Assembly (NCBI RefSeq): GCF_000219625.1
Contig: NC_018200.1
Span: forward strand, 1-64,000
Direction: 5' to 3'
Length of the DNA stretch: 64,000 nt
DNA from: Zymoseptoria tritici IPO323
Lineage: Eukaryota; Ascomycota; Dothideomycetes; Mycosphaerellales; Mycosphaerellaceae
The stretch's first letter is position 1. Every line of letters starts with the position of its first letter. The notes under the pieces were generated by a model, which had not been told where the DNA came from, searched no databases, and saw only the letters and a list, made by a program, of their open reading frames with translations. Below, in pieces: positions 20,896-32,099 of the stretch. Made by a program: the position numbers and the translations under genes.

Positions 20896-20977
20896 GCCAG
20901 CGGCGGGAATCGAACCAGCGATATCGTGAGCAGAGATGGAAGAGCCATCCAACCTCTTACCACTCGGCCACGCCGGC
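20896..20977 (-). tRNA. tRNA-like locus, type II size, isotype unassigned
   Basis: The minus strand starts GCCGGCG and ends CGCTGGC, which pair as a 7-bp acceptor stem with one G-U. An A-box-like TGGCCGAGTGG and a perfect B-box-like GGTTCGATTCC are present at the right places. The length of 82 nt fits a tRNA with a long variable arm. The T stem has one mismatch. The best anticodon stem (GGATG/CATCT) gives loop GCTCTTC, which lacks the universal U33, so the anticodon (TCT by position) is doubtful. It could be a decayed tRNA gene. Confidence 0.5.
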
Positions 20978-21302
20978 GATCTAATGGGATGGCATTCTTG
21001 GTACGAATCTATAGGTAGACCAGCTATCGTTCTTCGACTACTTCACTGCATTTAGCTTGAGGCTGGTGGAGGAACCGAAAGAGAAACGAATTGAAACGAT
21101 TGCTTTTGTCCTACGTCCCTTCCTTCCTACTCTTTCCAACACCAGGTCGATAAGCTCCTTGCCGACGGTGTGGTTTCCACCGCAGTATTTTCCGGGCTCT
21201 CGTCCAAAGACGCTCGGTTCATCGACTGCGCTATGAACCAATGGACACTTGCAATTTCTGCACTCAGGCTGCCCACAAGATCCTTTCATCATCCGTCGTC
21301 GC
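20978..21302. other. No gene seen
   Basis: Short stretch between the tRNA-like locus and the end of the tubulin relic. Nothing I can support. Confidence 0.5.
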
Positions 21303-23110
21303 CTAGTACTCAGCCTTACCGCCCTCATCACCCTCGGCGGAGTCGGCAGCAACCTCCTCGTCATCGCGCTCGAGCGCAGCCAAGTCCTCTCGCCCTTCTC
21401 CATACCCTCGCCGACGTACCAGGGGACGAAGGCGCGCTTGCTGTACATGAGATCGACCTCGTGAAACAGGGCGGACCAGACCTCTGCAATGGCGGTATTG
21501 TTAGAAGGAATACAGTGGCCGAAGGCGCGCTTGCTGTACATGAGGTCGAACTCGTGGGATGCAATGGGCCAATGGCGGTAGTGTTAGAAAGCATGCACAC
21601 CTCTTGCAGTACATGAGATCGACCGAATTTGTGGGACAGAGCGGGCCAGGCCTCAGCAATGGGGCTGTTGGAAAACATGCACAGGGCACGGTTGACCTTT
21701 GCGAGATCGCCCGTTGGGCACGTCCCGTAGGGGCTGGTAGCAGCTACCGATCTTGAAGCCAGTTGGCCACCAGTCGACAGTGCGCTTGGACTTGAGGATG
21801 GCGACGGCCTGGCAGCAGATCCGACGTCTCCGCGATAATGTTCGTTGCCGGAATCGCACGCACGTTTGCTGTACATGAGGTCGAATTTGTCAGAGGAGAG
21901 CTGGTGAACGTCCTTTACGACGACGTCTCCGCAGTACAGAAGGGCATGTGGCCAAGGTCGAACTTGTGGGACAGGGCGGACTAGGCCGGTGATTTTGGAC
22001 ACATGCACACGGGCACGGTTGACTCTGGCGAGATCGTCGTCTGGCACGTTCTGCGGTGGCTGGTAGCAGATGCCAATCTTAAAGCCACTCGGGCACTAGT
22101 CGACGAATTGAATGTGGTGCGCTTCGTCTTGAGGGTGACAACGGCCTAGTGAACAACCTTGGGAACAACGTCTCCGTTGTAGAGCAAGTGGCCATGTACT
22201 TGCCGTTGCGGGGGTCGCACTCGACCATCTGGCTGTCTGGCTCGAAGCAGAACATACTGATCTGCTGCACGCCATTGGCCTCGTGGCAACGAGCGGGAAG
22301 TGAATACGCGGGTATGGCACCAGGTTGGTCTGGAACTCGTCGAGGTCGAACCGGAGGGAGGCGGCGATGGACGAGACGACCTTGGTGAGCCGCGGAGGCA
22401 GGCTGCGATGTGCTGCTTGTTGTTGCAGAGACTTCTGGCGGACATCGTCGGACAAGCTGCTGAAGTGAAAGACAAGGTTGGGGAATTGGCGTTTGTAGGG
22501 TCTCTGCCATTGTCGGATAGATCTAGATTATCTTGCTTGTGCGCACGCTCGTCTTGCGTTTGCGGCATTCACGCACAGCTGCGAGCTTCTTCTCGAAGGC
22601 TGTGGGTTGTGACCGGCAAGACGTTTTCCAAAAGGCTCCTCCGCCTTGTCTTGAATTGAAGCACGACGGCGACACCACTCCTCCTCCGCGGATCCGTATT
22701 CTTATCTTCTTCATCGTATGTCTCGACAGCTTGCTTCTAGCTTAGTGGCTGCTTCTTGCTTAGTGGCTGCTTCTTGCTTAGTGGCTGCTTGGTAGCTGCC
22801 CGTGCGTGTCGCGATGGTCGCCAGCCGGTGCCCACGTGCGCTCATTGCTTCCAGTGGTAGCGAGACTGGATCGTAATGATCTGGCTGTTTGGCTCGAAGC
22901 CGGTCTCCTGCACGCTATTTGCCTCGTAGGCAACCTTGACGGCGAACACAATCGTTGAGCGGGAAGTGGATGCGGCGTGGGTATGGGACGGACTAAGTTA
23001 GTCAGGAACTCGTTAAGATCGAAGTGGAGGGAGGCGGTAATAGAATCTTGCATATGCGTGCATTTCTTGCCGTAGTCGATGGAAAGGCGTTGTAGGGTAA
23101 GAGCGCCGAA
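21303..23110 (-). pseudogene. Scrambled, internally duplicated alpha-tubulin pseudogene
   Basis: Many alpha-tubulin signatures appear on the minus strand in shifting frames. From upstream to downstream: RLSIDYGKK plus SITASLHFDLNEFLTNLV (about 23,090-22,990), [20 protein letters not shown] and PYPRIHFPL (22,380-22,288), [19 protein letters not shown] (22,250-22,185), [13 protein letters not shown] (22,185-22,146), CYQPPQNVPDDDLARVNRA (about 22,070-22,010). Then come repeated copies of the next modules: [19 protein letters not shown] (21,880), PTGFKIGSCYQPLRDVPNG (about 21,780), GDLAKVNRALCMFSN (21,700), [20 protein letters not shown] (21,450). An acidic tail in another frame ends AEY and stop near 21,305. 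Tubulin forms microtubules; this locus cannot make one. Confidence 0.85.
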
Positions 23111-23725
23111 CCCAGAAGGTGTAAGCTCTGAATAATGGGGAGTGGACGAGTTGGAGAAGATGGTGGTGAGCAGAAAGCTGAGAGGACAAGAAAAAGGAGA
23201 AGGAGACATGAAAGATGCCCTGGCTGATCCTTCTGCTAACAGTCCCCAAGACTGCACACAGGGCATCGTCGCATAAGTGCTGGGTTTCAGAGTGAAAGCG
23301 TCGGAGGAGTCCAGAGTATAGGCACCAGAGTTCAGGTCGGGACCACCAGCAACCTCCGCACCACCACCACCGCCCGCAACGTTGATAGGCACCTCCGCAT
23401 CAGCGCTGGAGTTCAGGTTGGAAGCACCGCCGCCGGAGGCCAGATCGAAAGCGCCAGAGTCCAGAATATAACCACCACCGAACGTCGGGTTATTAGCGCC
23501 GCCGAAGTCCAGATCAAAAGCATCAGAGTCCAGAGTAGAAGCGCCGGAGTCCGGTTTGGAACCACCACGAACTTCCTTCCTACCACCACCGACCGCAGCA
23601 TTCATCGGCAGCGCGGACTGCTCCCCATCGACGTCCTCACCACCCTCATTTCCAACCTCTCTCTTTCCCCTCTTCCGGCCCCTCCCACCCTCCTGCTCCT
23701 CTCTATTTCCCCTACCGTCGTCCAA
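22778..23725 (-). CDS. Open frame: Gly/Asp-rich repeats joined to a tubulin fragment
   Basis: An uninterrupted 315-codon frame starts at an ATG (MDDGRGNREEQ). It has a basic/acidic N terminus, then a low-complexity section with recurring LDS.AFDL and Gly-rich runs (about 23,600-23,280). It then enters the alpha-tubulin-like text RLSIDYGKK...SITASLHFDLNEF (23,090-22,990) and finally leaves the tubulin frame. The C-terminal half is clearly a fragment of the tubulin relic. Whether the whole frame is expressed is doubtful; it may be open by chance through GC-rich repeats. Confidence 0.3.
   Translation of the reverse strand: MDDGRGNREEQEGGRGRKRGKREVGNEGGEDVDGEQSALPMNAAVGGGRKEVRGGSKPDSGASTLDSDAFDLDFGGANNPTFGGGYILDSGAFDLASGGGASNLNSSADAEVPINVAGGGGGAEVAGGPDLNSGAYTLDSSDAFTLKPSTYATMPCVQSWGLLAEGSARASFMSPSPFSCPLSFLLTTIFSNSSTPHYSELTPSGFGALTLQRLSIDYGKKCTHMQDSITASLHFDLNEFLTNLVRPIPTPHPLPAQRLCSPSRLPTRQIACRRPASSQTARSLRSSLATTGSNERTWAPAGDHRDTHGQLPSSH
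23280..23590 (-). repeat. Imperfect repeats around AGAGTCCAGA
   Basis: Recurring blocks of 30-45 bp contain AGCGCCGGAGTCCAG, GCGTCGGAGGAGTCCAGAGT or close variants, together with CCACCACC runs. On the minus strand they encode the LDSGAFDL-type repeat. Confidence 0.6.
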
Positions 23726-25104
23726 TGGTCCTTCACTTTATACCTAGCATCACGCCTTTCTCCCCCGTCTTATCCCACCCCTTCGCTAACCCTATTAACC
23801 GCGCCGCCCCATCCTCCTTCCAACCGCTTCCCTCCCTATTGCTACCCTCTCCCGATCCGTCCTGCTTACTATTCTCTTCCTACTCCCTCTCCGACGATCC
23901 TTTACCGGTTCGAGGAGCTCTCTATAGCTCAAACTCCCTCGCCCGCTCTAGAATACTACGAAACCGTCGGATTAACTAAACCCTCGGACCGCCGTCGTCG
24001 TGTCTGGCGTAGAAGGTCGCGCGGGCGATGAGAGCGGCGATTCGCGTAATGGAGTTGTGGGCGCAGGGACAGGGTGGGGAGTAGGTAGGGGCCCAGTAAG
24101 CCGGCCGATCGGGAACAGCTAGGCGATAGTGACTACGGCTGCGACGATTGCGGCTACGATGACTGCGACCGTAACAAGCCAGGCGATAACTTCGACGACG
24201 GCAATTCCGCCTCTCCCTCCTCTTCCGCCTATGTAGACCAACACTCCCCCTCACCTCCTCCCCCTTACCTCCTCCTCCTCCTCCTCCTCCTCCTCCTCGA
24301 AGCACAATCGTCTTGTAATAATGCAAATCCTCAATTAACGCCAAAATGCGCCGAGTGCGGGTCATGCCGATGCAGAGCCGACAGCGGGTGTGGGCGTGTT
24401 TCCCGTAGACGTCGACCGGGCAGGTGGCGGCGCCGGAGGGATTGAGGGCTTCTATGTTTTTCTTAACACGATTGGTTAGATGGTGGGTCTGTAAGGGCTG
24501 GGATGGAAGAGGGAGGGCTGGGATGGGATGGAACGGGGGAAATCGGGTGGATTGGAGGGGAGCTTTGGTACCTGGAATGTTGAGTTGAGCGCCATAGTAG
24601 GTCTGGAGGGGAGTGATGGTGGATGTTCTGGTGGATGTCTTGGAAGGTTTCATGGTTGCGATGCTGGTTGCGATGCTGGTTGCGATGCGCTGGTTGCGAC
24701 CGCGCTGGTTGAGATTGCGCTTTGCGAGACAAGTCGCAAGACTAGACGAGTTAAGCTACGAGATGGTCTTGTACAAGCAGACGGGGCGATGCAAGACAGA
24801 GCTGCAGCGACGCCGCCGAGATGTCGCAGTAGGAGAATAAGGACAAGAGAGAGGGAGCAAAGATGGAGGTCAAACATACATCCAAGACAGGTTCCAACAT
24901 GGAAGATAGGTACCAATTTGGCGCGACAGGTGGAGCACACTGCATGCCGGCAACGTCGCGCTCGCGCCCAGAAACGAGATCAATACCGGCGCTGATAGCA
25001 GGATCGCTACTGCGGCCAAAAATCCGGGTTGGTGGGTGCGGGCGGGCGGAGGCATGGAGGGACGGAGAGGTGCAGGGGAGCATGGGGACGGGGGGAGTGC
25101 GGGT
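23726..25104. other. No supported gene; pyrimidine tracts and short repeats
   Basis: Contains a CTC/TCC run at 24,268-24,298, the duplicated GGTTGCGATGCT at 24,655-24,690, and a short TA-rich patch at 23,900-23,985 that may be RIP-affected. A 225-codon minus-strand frame (23,976-24,653) crosses the CTC run as poly-Gly and shows no domain. I do not call it a gene. Confidence 0.45.
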
Positions 25105-26049
25105 TCATAGAGTTGTTGTCGGGGGTGGAGGAGGAGTGGAGGAGGGGTTCAGAGGTTGTCGATGGGGTATGAAGACGGGGAAAGTTGTGGAGAAGAGGAG
25201 GAAGGGACAATGGGTTCGGGATGGAAGTGTGAAAGATGGAGATGAAGACCCGTTCGGCGTAGCGTAGAAGAAGTAGAAAGAAGTACAGTGAGGGCGAGAT
25301 GGTTCGCAGCGGGTATGGATGGTTCGCCGTGGGTATGGACCGAATTCATTTCGACCGTATGCCGCAGCTCGTCGCATGCGAGCGCGGCGGCGACGAAGTC
25401 GAGTAGCTTGTCCCTCACGAGGACCAGCATCAAAGCGGCTGCCATGCCGATTTCTCATGCCTGTGAAGCTCGTTTCCACACCGACAGAGATAATCAGATG
25501 AGAAGTGAGGTCCTGTCTTGTTCGGTTGTTGTCGCCCACAGATGCCTGAGGCAACAGTCGGGCCATGAGGTTGACGACAATGACGTCATCAGAGATCGTC
25601 AAACGTGGCCCACAGGTTTGTAACAGTGTGACAGTGAACAGAACACGTCGCACACGGGAGGCACCGCACAACAACAACCCGGTGTTCAATCTCGCTACGT
25701 CCGGGAGACATCCAACGGGTAATACCGTAGACTTCCCAATCGAGTGGAGTAAGGTATCTATCTTAATTACCTGCGAGATACATGTCCATCTCTTCTTGCT
25801 TCCGATGCGGTAATATTCATCATCCTCGACGACATGGTCTGTTGCGTTCGCAGGGCACGATCGATCGGGACCGTGCATGAACTGGGTGGAAGTGAACTTG
25901 CATGAACAATTCCCGCCTTCCCACGGCCACGACGACATCCTGAAAATCTCCTCTTCAGATTTGGTGCTCCCCCAAAAAGAACACGAATTTTCGGGCATGT
26001 TTACTTTTTCCGGAAACGAGACGTCGAAGATTGGCGGTTCATTTCGCAT
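25105..26049 (-). CDS. Hypothetical open frame, 314 codons
   Basis: A long uninterrupted frame begins MRNEPPIFDVSFPEKV and ends in a Pro/Thr-rich stretch. It has no signal peptide, membrane segment or domain that I recognise. A second frame over 25,445-25,149 contains the protein-like segment VRDKLLDFVAAALACDELRH, which hints that the real gene may switch frame by an intron or a frameshift. The open frame could be coincidental in GC-rich DNA. Confidence 0.25.
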   Translation of the reverse strand: MRNEPPIFDVSFPEKVNMPENSCSFWGSTKSEEEIFRMSSWPWEGGNCSCKFTSTQFMHGPDRSCPANATDHVVEDDEYYRIGSKKRWTCISQVIKIDTLLHSIGKSTVLPVGCLPDVARLNTGLLLCGASRVRRVLFTVTLLQTCGPRLTISDDVIVVNLMARLLPQASVGDNNRTRQDLTSHLIISVGVETSFTGMRNRHGSRFDAGPREGQATRLRRRRARMRRAAAYGRNEFGPYPRRTIHTRCEPSRPHCTSFYFFYATPNGSSSPSFTLPSRTHCPFLLFSTTFPVFIPHRQPLNPSSTPPPPPTTTL

Positions 26050-27299
26050 GGCTATTGGGACAAGGAGCCTTCCCTCCTACATATATCTCTCGTCTGATGT
26101 GTCCACGATGCCTTCCTCGCCCATGCTCCAACAAGTTTTTCGTGAAGGCAGGGAGGAACCTTGGCATCAATGTCCGTTCTGACGGCGAGAGATACTCTAT
26201 ACGGTACGTTCGTTCACCTTCTTGCCGACCAACTTTTGCACGGAACCTAACATGCTTCCTCCCAGTTCCTACGAGACATCTCTACTCTTCATCCTTCCAC
26301 CGAACGCAGAAGGCCGGTTGCGACCAACGAACCCTCTCGGCGACCTCTTCCGAGCAAAACCCACCACCACGCGCACCAATCGACCAAAAGTAGCCCTCGC
26401 CCACCCATCGTCTCCAGCCCAATCCAAAAAAAGAAAAATCCTACAACACCCCAACGGACGACGAGGGAAAGAAATCAAAAACGCCACCTCAATACCATAC
26501 ATCGCGCAAGCTACTCATTGCTCAAATCACCCACCTTCCGCGACCCGCTCGGGCACTTTCGGCTGATACCTTACTCCCACCCCATAATCACTCTGGCCGC
26601 CAGCCATCCACGCCCATCACCTCCACTCCCGAGCGTCAATGGAACAGGATCCTCCCAGCCATCCCCGCTATCCCGCCATTTCTCTCCGTCGCTCTTTCAA
26701 GGTCTGATCAGCCTTGAGAGAGTGTGGGAGAGGGGCAGAGCATGGAGTGTGGGCGTAATCTCCTCCGGTCCCTTGTCGTGGGGGAAGTCAAATCGTCGCC
26801 TTAAGGATCACGGAGTACCAAGAAATTCATCCTCGCTCCGGGCGTCTGTTGAATTGGAAGGAAGGACCAGGGTGTGGTTGGAAAGACCTCGCTGCTGGGG
26901 AAGTTTGGTGTTGGTGATGGAAGGAGAGGTGTGGACTGAACGGCGTGGGAGGTTACTTTTGTGTATTTCAGCCGGCAGAGAGTGCGAGAGAGTGGCGAGG
27001 GAAAGAGTTTGGCGTCTATCCTTCCTTCCTGCCCATCCTATCCGTCCCATCCATTTGCTCCGAAACAACGGTCTGATCAGCCGTTGGTTTGGGATAGGTG
27101 GATGGACGGGTAGGTGGTTCGTTGAGTAGGAGGTGGCGGTTCGACCCGTATACTGTTCTGTATGTGGAAAAGGGTCGACGAGTCGAGAGAATGAATGCTG
27201 TTCGTCTGCTTCTTGGAGCCAGCGGCTTGATCACCCGTTGGTTTCGGACAGACGGCTGGGAAATCAATGTAATGCACGGATGCTGTTGTGCTAACTTGT
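26050..27299. other. No supported gene
   Basis: Only compositionally biased frames are seen. GGTCTGATCAGCC is repeated at 26,700 and 27,069, and CCGTTGGTTT[GC]GGA at 27,081 and 27,236, so the region holds diverged internal duplications. Nothing else stands out. Confidence 0.45.
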
Positions 27300-28700
27300 G
27301 CAATATTCACCTAGTGTGGTTAAAGTTCGAACTAGACCTGGACTATCGCTCAATTCACTTAGGAAGTTCTTGAGCCATACTGCTTCTTGAGCACAGGCGG
27401 CGGCAGCGATGTATTCCGCTTCTATCGTGCTTTGAGCACATGTCTTCTCTCGTTTTGATGCCCAAGAGACGGCTGCTCCAGCGAACATCGCGAACTATCC
27501 GGTGGTGGATCTTCTGGTGTCGACATCACCACCCCCCCCCCCCCCCCCCCCCCCAGTCAGCATCGACGAACATGTGCAGGTCGGGGTTCTCGCTCTAGTG
27601 TTTGCACTGGAGTCCGAGGTTGACTGTCTTCTTCAGATAGCTATAGAGTCTTTCAGTGGCAGCACTGTGCGTCTCGTTCGGATTGTGGCAGTGCCTAGAA
27701 AGTACTCCTACTGAAGCGCTGATGTCTGGTGTTGTCTCAATCATTCCATAGTTGGCCGAGCCAATCTCTGACTGGTATCGCTGGATTTCGTTAATTGGTC
27801 TGGGCATCCCAACGTGCTTGCAAAGAGAGGACTTGCTGTCCGTTGGCGTAGAGAATTCCCTTGTGTCTGGGTAGGCGAATCGATCAATGATCTGCTGAAT
27901 GTAGTTGGACTAATGAAGATGCACATCGCCGTTGTCGTACTGGTACACGTAGATGCCGAGATAATGGCTGCATCGTCCCAGATCTTCTATCTTGAACTTA
28001 GTGGCGAGATTCCTTTTTACTTCTTCGATCTTTGCTTCTTCCGGTTCGAAGATGAGTAGGTTATCTACGTACACCGTCATGTACATGCCGTCTCGATAAA
28101 TAAAGACTAACTAATCGTTAGTAGAGGCCTTCCATCCCTGAGTTTCGAGATAGGTGCGGAGTCGTAGGTACCAGTCGCGGTGATTGTTTCAGTCCGTACA
28201 GTGCTCGATTAAGCTTCAGCACATTGCCTTCTCCCACTAGGAAGCCTTCTGGTGCTTCAACGAACACTTCTTTGTCGATTTCACCGTTAAGAAAGGCGGT
28301 CTTGATGTCCATCTGATGACATTTCCACTTCTTGCGGGCTTGGAGCGCGAAGAGAAGTCTGTAGGAGGGTGCTTTAACAACCGACGAGTATGTCTCGTCG
28401 AAGTCCAGCCCGTAGATCTGTGTGAAGCCTTTGACTACGAATCGAGACTTGCGCTTTGCGATCTTGCCGCTGGCGGCCATCTTTCTTCTGTACACCCAAG
28501 GAGACTTAAGTATTTGTCTATCGTAAGGACGAGGAACAATATCCCATGTGTCGTTCTGGAGTAGGCTGGAGATGTCTTCTTCCATTGATTTCTCCCACTG
28601 AAGTCCATCTTCCATCGACAATGCCTGTTTGCGGTTCCATGGTTCTGGTCCGAAGGCCTTGTATGCTTTAGCGAGGTGGCATTCTGCCTTGGCAGCACGG
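27300..28700 (-). pseudogene. Copia reverse transcriptase and RNase H
   Basis: From the 5' side: WEKSMEEDISSLLQNDTWDI, KSRFVVKGFTQIYGLDFDET, HQMDIKTAFLNGEIDKEVF and LNRALYGLKQSPR (28,600-28,180), then the catalytic box MTVYVDNLLIF (about 28,060; functional enzymes have YVDD). YLGIYVYQYDNGDVHLH follows, then RNase H with HMFVDADWGG at about 27,565 and STIEAEYIAAAACAQEAVWL. A frame break near 28,175 and stops, the Asn in the active box, a poly-Gly run from the homopolymer at 27,532-27,554 and the missing C terminus show it is inactive. Confidence 0.85.
27532..27554. repeat. 23-nt C homopolymer
   Basis: Uninterrupted C run; on the coding minus strand it inserts poly-Gly after DADW in the copia RNase H. 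The exact length is the kind of detail sequencing often gets wrong. Confidence 0.8.
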
Positions 28701-30649
28701 CGTGTGGTGAGGCATTCGGCCTTCTCTAGGGATCGTCGTGTCTTGCGGTTCTAACGGTATGGTGGCACGGGGAGTTCTTCTTAAAGATTGTGGTCGGTAA
28801 ATTCTCCGTAGCCGGTCAAGATGCGAAAGCCGGTCTCTGCGAGCTCGTTTGCCCTCCTGTCGTTGCTGCTTGTAGTTGTTGCGACTGTGTGCTTGCGAGA
28901 CTGAGTTTCGCTGGGCTGATCCTCGAAGTCGTCGAGATCGTTGTCAATTTCGTCGTCGTCGCTGCTGCTGTCGCTGTCACCGGAGGTGTCAAAGTCACTC
29001 TCAGCGCGCGGCAGGGATTTTTTGAGCTTCCTCTTCTCATTGGCGTTCCTTACCCATTCGGGGTTTTGTGTGTAGAGGTTGTATCTCAACAGGGAGGTCG
29101 AGTTTCTGTAGTGCTAGCATTTGCCGATCCTCCTGGTTCCAACGTAACGATCTTCGCTCTTATAGTTGTTGTAAGGCATCTTACCCTCGCAGTCAGGGAG
29201 GGTCCTTTCGAAGTAATGCTGGTTAGCAAAGTCGCACGTGAAGTAGGTAACAATGCCATCTTCGTTGGCTCCTTTAGGATCTCTCTAGTTTTCTAGTAGG
29301 ATGTCGAGATCTCCCTAATGGTTCAATGGGTCGGACAGACGCCGTGGAAAGACGATTTGAGTATCGTCGTCGACCTTGTAGTAGCAATTCCTTTTCAAAG
29401 GGTTTGTAGTGCAGTTCTGACACATCCGGTCTTCTGCTCGGTCGCACAGAGCGAGTTTGCATGCGTTGCATCTTTAAAAGTGTTTCTCAGCTTCACTAAG
29501 AGCGTCGTCGAGGAGCTCGCTAATTTGAGATCGACGTTTCTCATCGCTGTATCCTAGAAAGTGTTTTCCCACGTGCTTCAGGTTGTTACGCATCCTGCGG
29601 AGAATTTTGCTGTCTTGTTTGGGCATCGCTGCATAAGGAAGGTTCAGTCTGTTTTACAATTCCACATAGGTGAGTTTTCTTAGATCATGCTTTTGTGACA
29701 GCCTTAAGTCGTGGTACACGAGGTTAGTGACGCTTAGATGGTCGGTTGTTCGTTTCTAGTGAAGGTTCTTCGATATAATGCCTTCTGCTCGAAGATGTTT
29801 GATGCCGGCAACGATGGCGCTTCGATTCGTTGCATCGCCGGTGGATTCCTCCACTGTCTTAACACGATCATCCAGACCCATGTCGGGATCCTTAAGGTGA
29901 GACTTAGCAAGGTGTTGCAGGAATCGCTGTCGCTTCGAGTCTCGTTCTTCTTTTGCCTGAATCTCTTTTCCGTTGCGATTAGGGTCAAGGTGGCGCTGCC
30001 ATCGTCTTCGAGTTGTTTCTCCTGATCTGCCTAGCAGAGAATTCTTCATCATTTCGTATCGATTCGTGAATGGAATGTTCATCCCCTTAGGGTATTGTTT
30101 GAAGTTGTCGAGTATGACCTGATCCTCTTCTTCTGTTGTGAACACGTTCCGTGGCGCAGCGGCCTTCTTCTTCTTGTCAACCATTAAGACAGTCGCTGGG
30201 TGAACGAGGAAGAGGTCGTCGGGGTCGGAGTCGTATCCGGTTCCGAAATCGTTGTTGCTGGCCGCTTCGTGACGCGCCCTTTCTAATGGCGTCGAGGAAG
30301 CTTGGCTGAGATCCGAGTTCCGGCGGTTGGGACTCATGACCTCGTAGTCATTGTTGTCTATGTCATCTGTTGGGACTTCTGACTCTGGTTCGGCGCCGTC
30401 GGCTATGCCCTAAGTCGGTTTTTGTAGTTCTGGCTCGTCTTCTCGTTCAGCAGATCCATCATGATTTTCTTCTTCTTGGTTCTGGTCATCTGAGTCCTCG
30501 TTGGAGAAATGTTCTTCATCGCTTTGTACTCCATGGTGATTCGCAGTTTCTTGCAGTCACTGTGAGAATGGTTCCCCAGGCTGAGGGTCTTCCAATCCGT
30601 TCCCTTCATTTACTTGCGCCTTGCTAACGCGATAGACTTTGTGACGGGC
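28701..30649 (-). pseudogene. Copia linker region with Myb/SANT-like segment
   Basis: Between integrase and reverse transcriptase lie about 2 kb, longer than usual for fungal copia linkers. The first part is acidic (SNEDSDDQNQEEEN). An open frame of 193 codons (30,337-29,756, ATG start) then has, at residues 64-119, FTTEEEDQVILDNF...MKNSLLGRSG...RRRWQRHLDP, which follows the Myb/SANT layout (acidic helix, GR, then RRRW). A Lys/Arg-rich segment follows (KAEERDSKRQRFLQHLAK-like). Downstream frames are broken and include an Asp/Ser-rich stretch (SDFDTSGDSDSSSDDDE, 28,995-28,945). Myb-like domains bind DNA; a role in target choice is inference. Confidence 0.5.
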
Positions 30650-30653
30650 CGGA

Positions 30654-30693
30654 GATCGCGGCCTATAGTGACATTTAGGCGGATTCATCGATT
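30654..30693 (+). repeat. Left TIR, copy 2 (40 bp)
   Basis: Perfect inverted match to 35,911-35,950. Its outer half resembles the TIR of copy 1 with several substitutions; the inner half is unrelated. Confidence 0.93.
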
Positions 30694-30829
30694 TTCAACT
30701 TTATAATAACACCACCACCACTACAATCACCACCATTGTCGCCAATTGCTTGTATTGTCGCTATACAGCTGCGCTAGTTACTCTAATTACTAACAATTAT
30801 ATGTAAGTGCGCGCTAATACGCCGTTTAG

Positions 30830-31790
30830 TTAGATAAGTGTTATTTTCTTCGACTCTTAAACCTCTTATTAACACTACTACTTCTACTACTCTACCGCGC
30901 GCGCTCGTAGCTCGCTCGTTACATAATATATACCGCTCGCAATATCGCACCCTCGCGCGTACGTAAAAATAGCTAGTTAGATGCTACTTAATACGGAACT
31001 TAGTAAGGCTCGCGACCCTAATCGCCTACGCGGACTCTCTCTCTCCGACGATAACGACGATAAGCTAGCGACTATATCTACTATAGCTATCGCTCCTACT
31101 CCTTAGCTACCTACCGACCTTCTCGTCTACGATAAGCCTACTATAGCTACCTCTAAAGACTTCTAGTACATCTCCGACCTCTAATAGAACGATACCCTCG
31201 TTAGAGCATAGAGTAGCAATAAAAACACTAAGAAGAGCGGACGTTAGATGCTTATAAGATACGATTATGTACGTAGAGTTATAGAGACGGACGAAGGTAA
31301 TATAGCTCGTACGGCTCTTAGTAAGGCTCGTAGGCTAATAAAAAAAAATAGGCATTCCGGCGGTTACCGAGTACGGCTAGTATAAGGATCGCGGACTCGA
31401 GTATAAGACTTCTACGACTCTCCCTACCTACGCCTACTACTACTATAAGGGCAAGCCTCCGTGTTTTGCTAGAGATTAGGTTAAGATTAAGGAGGAGCCG
31501 GTAGAAAAGAAGTCTATATTAAAGGAGGTAGTTAGTAGTATACGAGGTAAGATAAATAAGGCGTAGGACAAGATCGCTACGTTAGAGTCGGAGGTGTCGG
31601 ATTTAAAGCGTAAGATTAGCGGTTTAAGGGGCTTAAAAGGTTAGCTAAAGGAGGAGCTAATTAAGGAGATTATAGACGAGGTTAATAACGTACGGAGTAA
31701 GTTAAAGGCTACTATTACTAAGATTAAGTAGTCGGTGTTGTAGTATTAGCGTACTATTAACGAGAAGTTCGGTAGACTAGGCGTAATAGA
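30830..31790 (+). pseudogene. Third gene of the TIR element (copy 2)
   Basis: Counterpart of the minus-strand gene at 15,495-16,660 of copy 1, with the same order of segments in inverted orientation and many RIP-type stops. No domain is recognised. Confidence 0.45.
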
Positions 31791-32099
31791 TTGATAGATA
31801 GATCGATTTAGCCTACGAGCTCTCCGCGAGCCTTACGAGCCTATACGTTAATACCTAAATAAATGCGTTAGTTGCTATATATCTCCTTAAATCCCTCGTT
31901 TTTACGCTTACGAGCTAGCCGTTTTAGCCTACGAGTACGCCGCGAGCCGTTTTTAAGGAAGAGAATTAAGATATTAAGCTATTAAGATATAAGATATACG
32001 TTTATTGCTCCTTCTAGCTACGAGCTATTCCGTTTAGTCCGCGAGTACGTAACGAGTAAGTCGTCGGTAGCGTATATTTATTAGATTCGTATATATTAG

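Noticed and set aside
24240..24300. Poly-Gly run in a 225-codon minus-strand frame
   Set aside because: It is produced by a CTC/TCC simple repeat; no domain supports the frame as a gene.
27125..27150. B-box-like GGTTCGACCC suggesting a second tRNA
   Set aside because: No A box or acceptor-stem pairing is present at the right distance.
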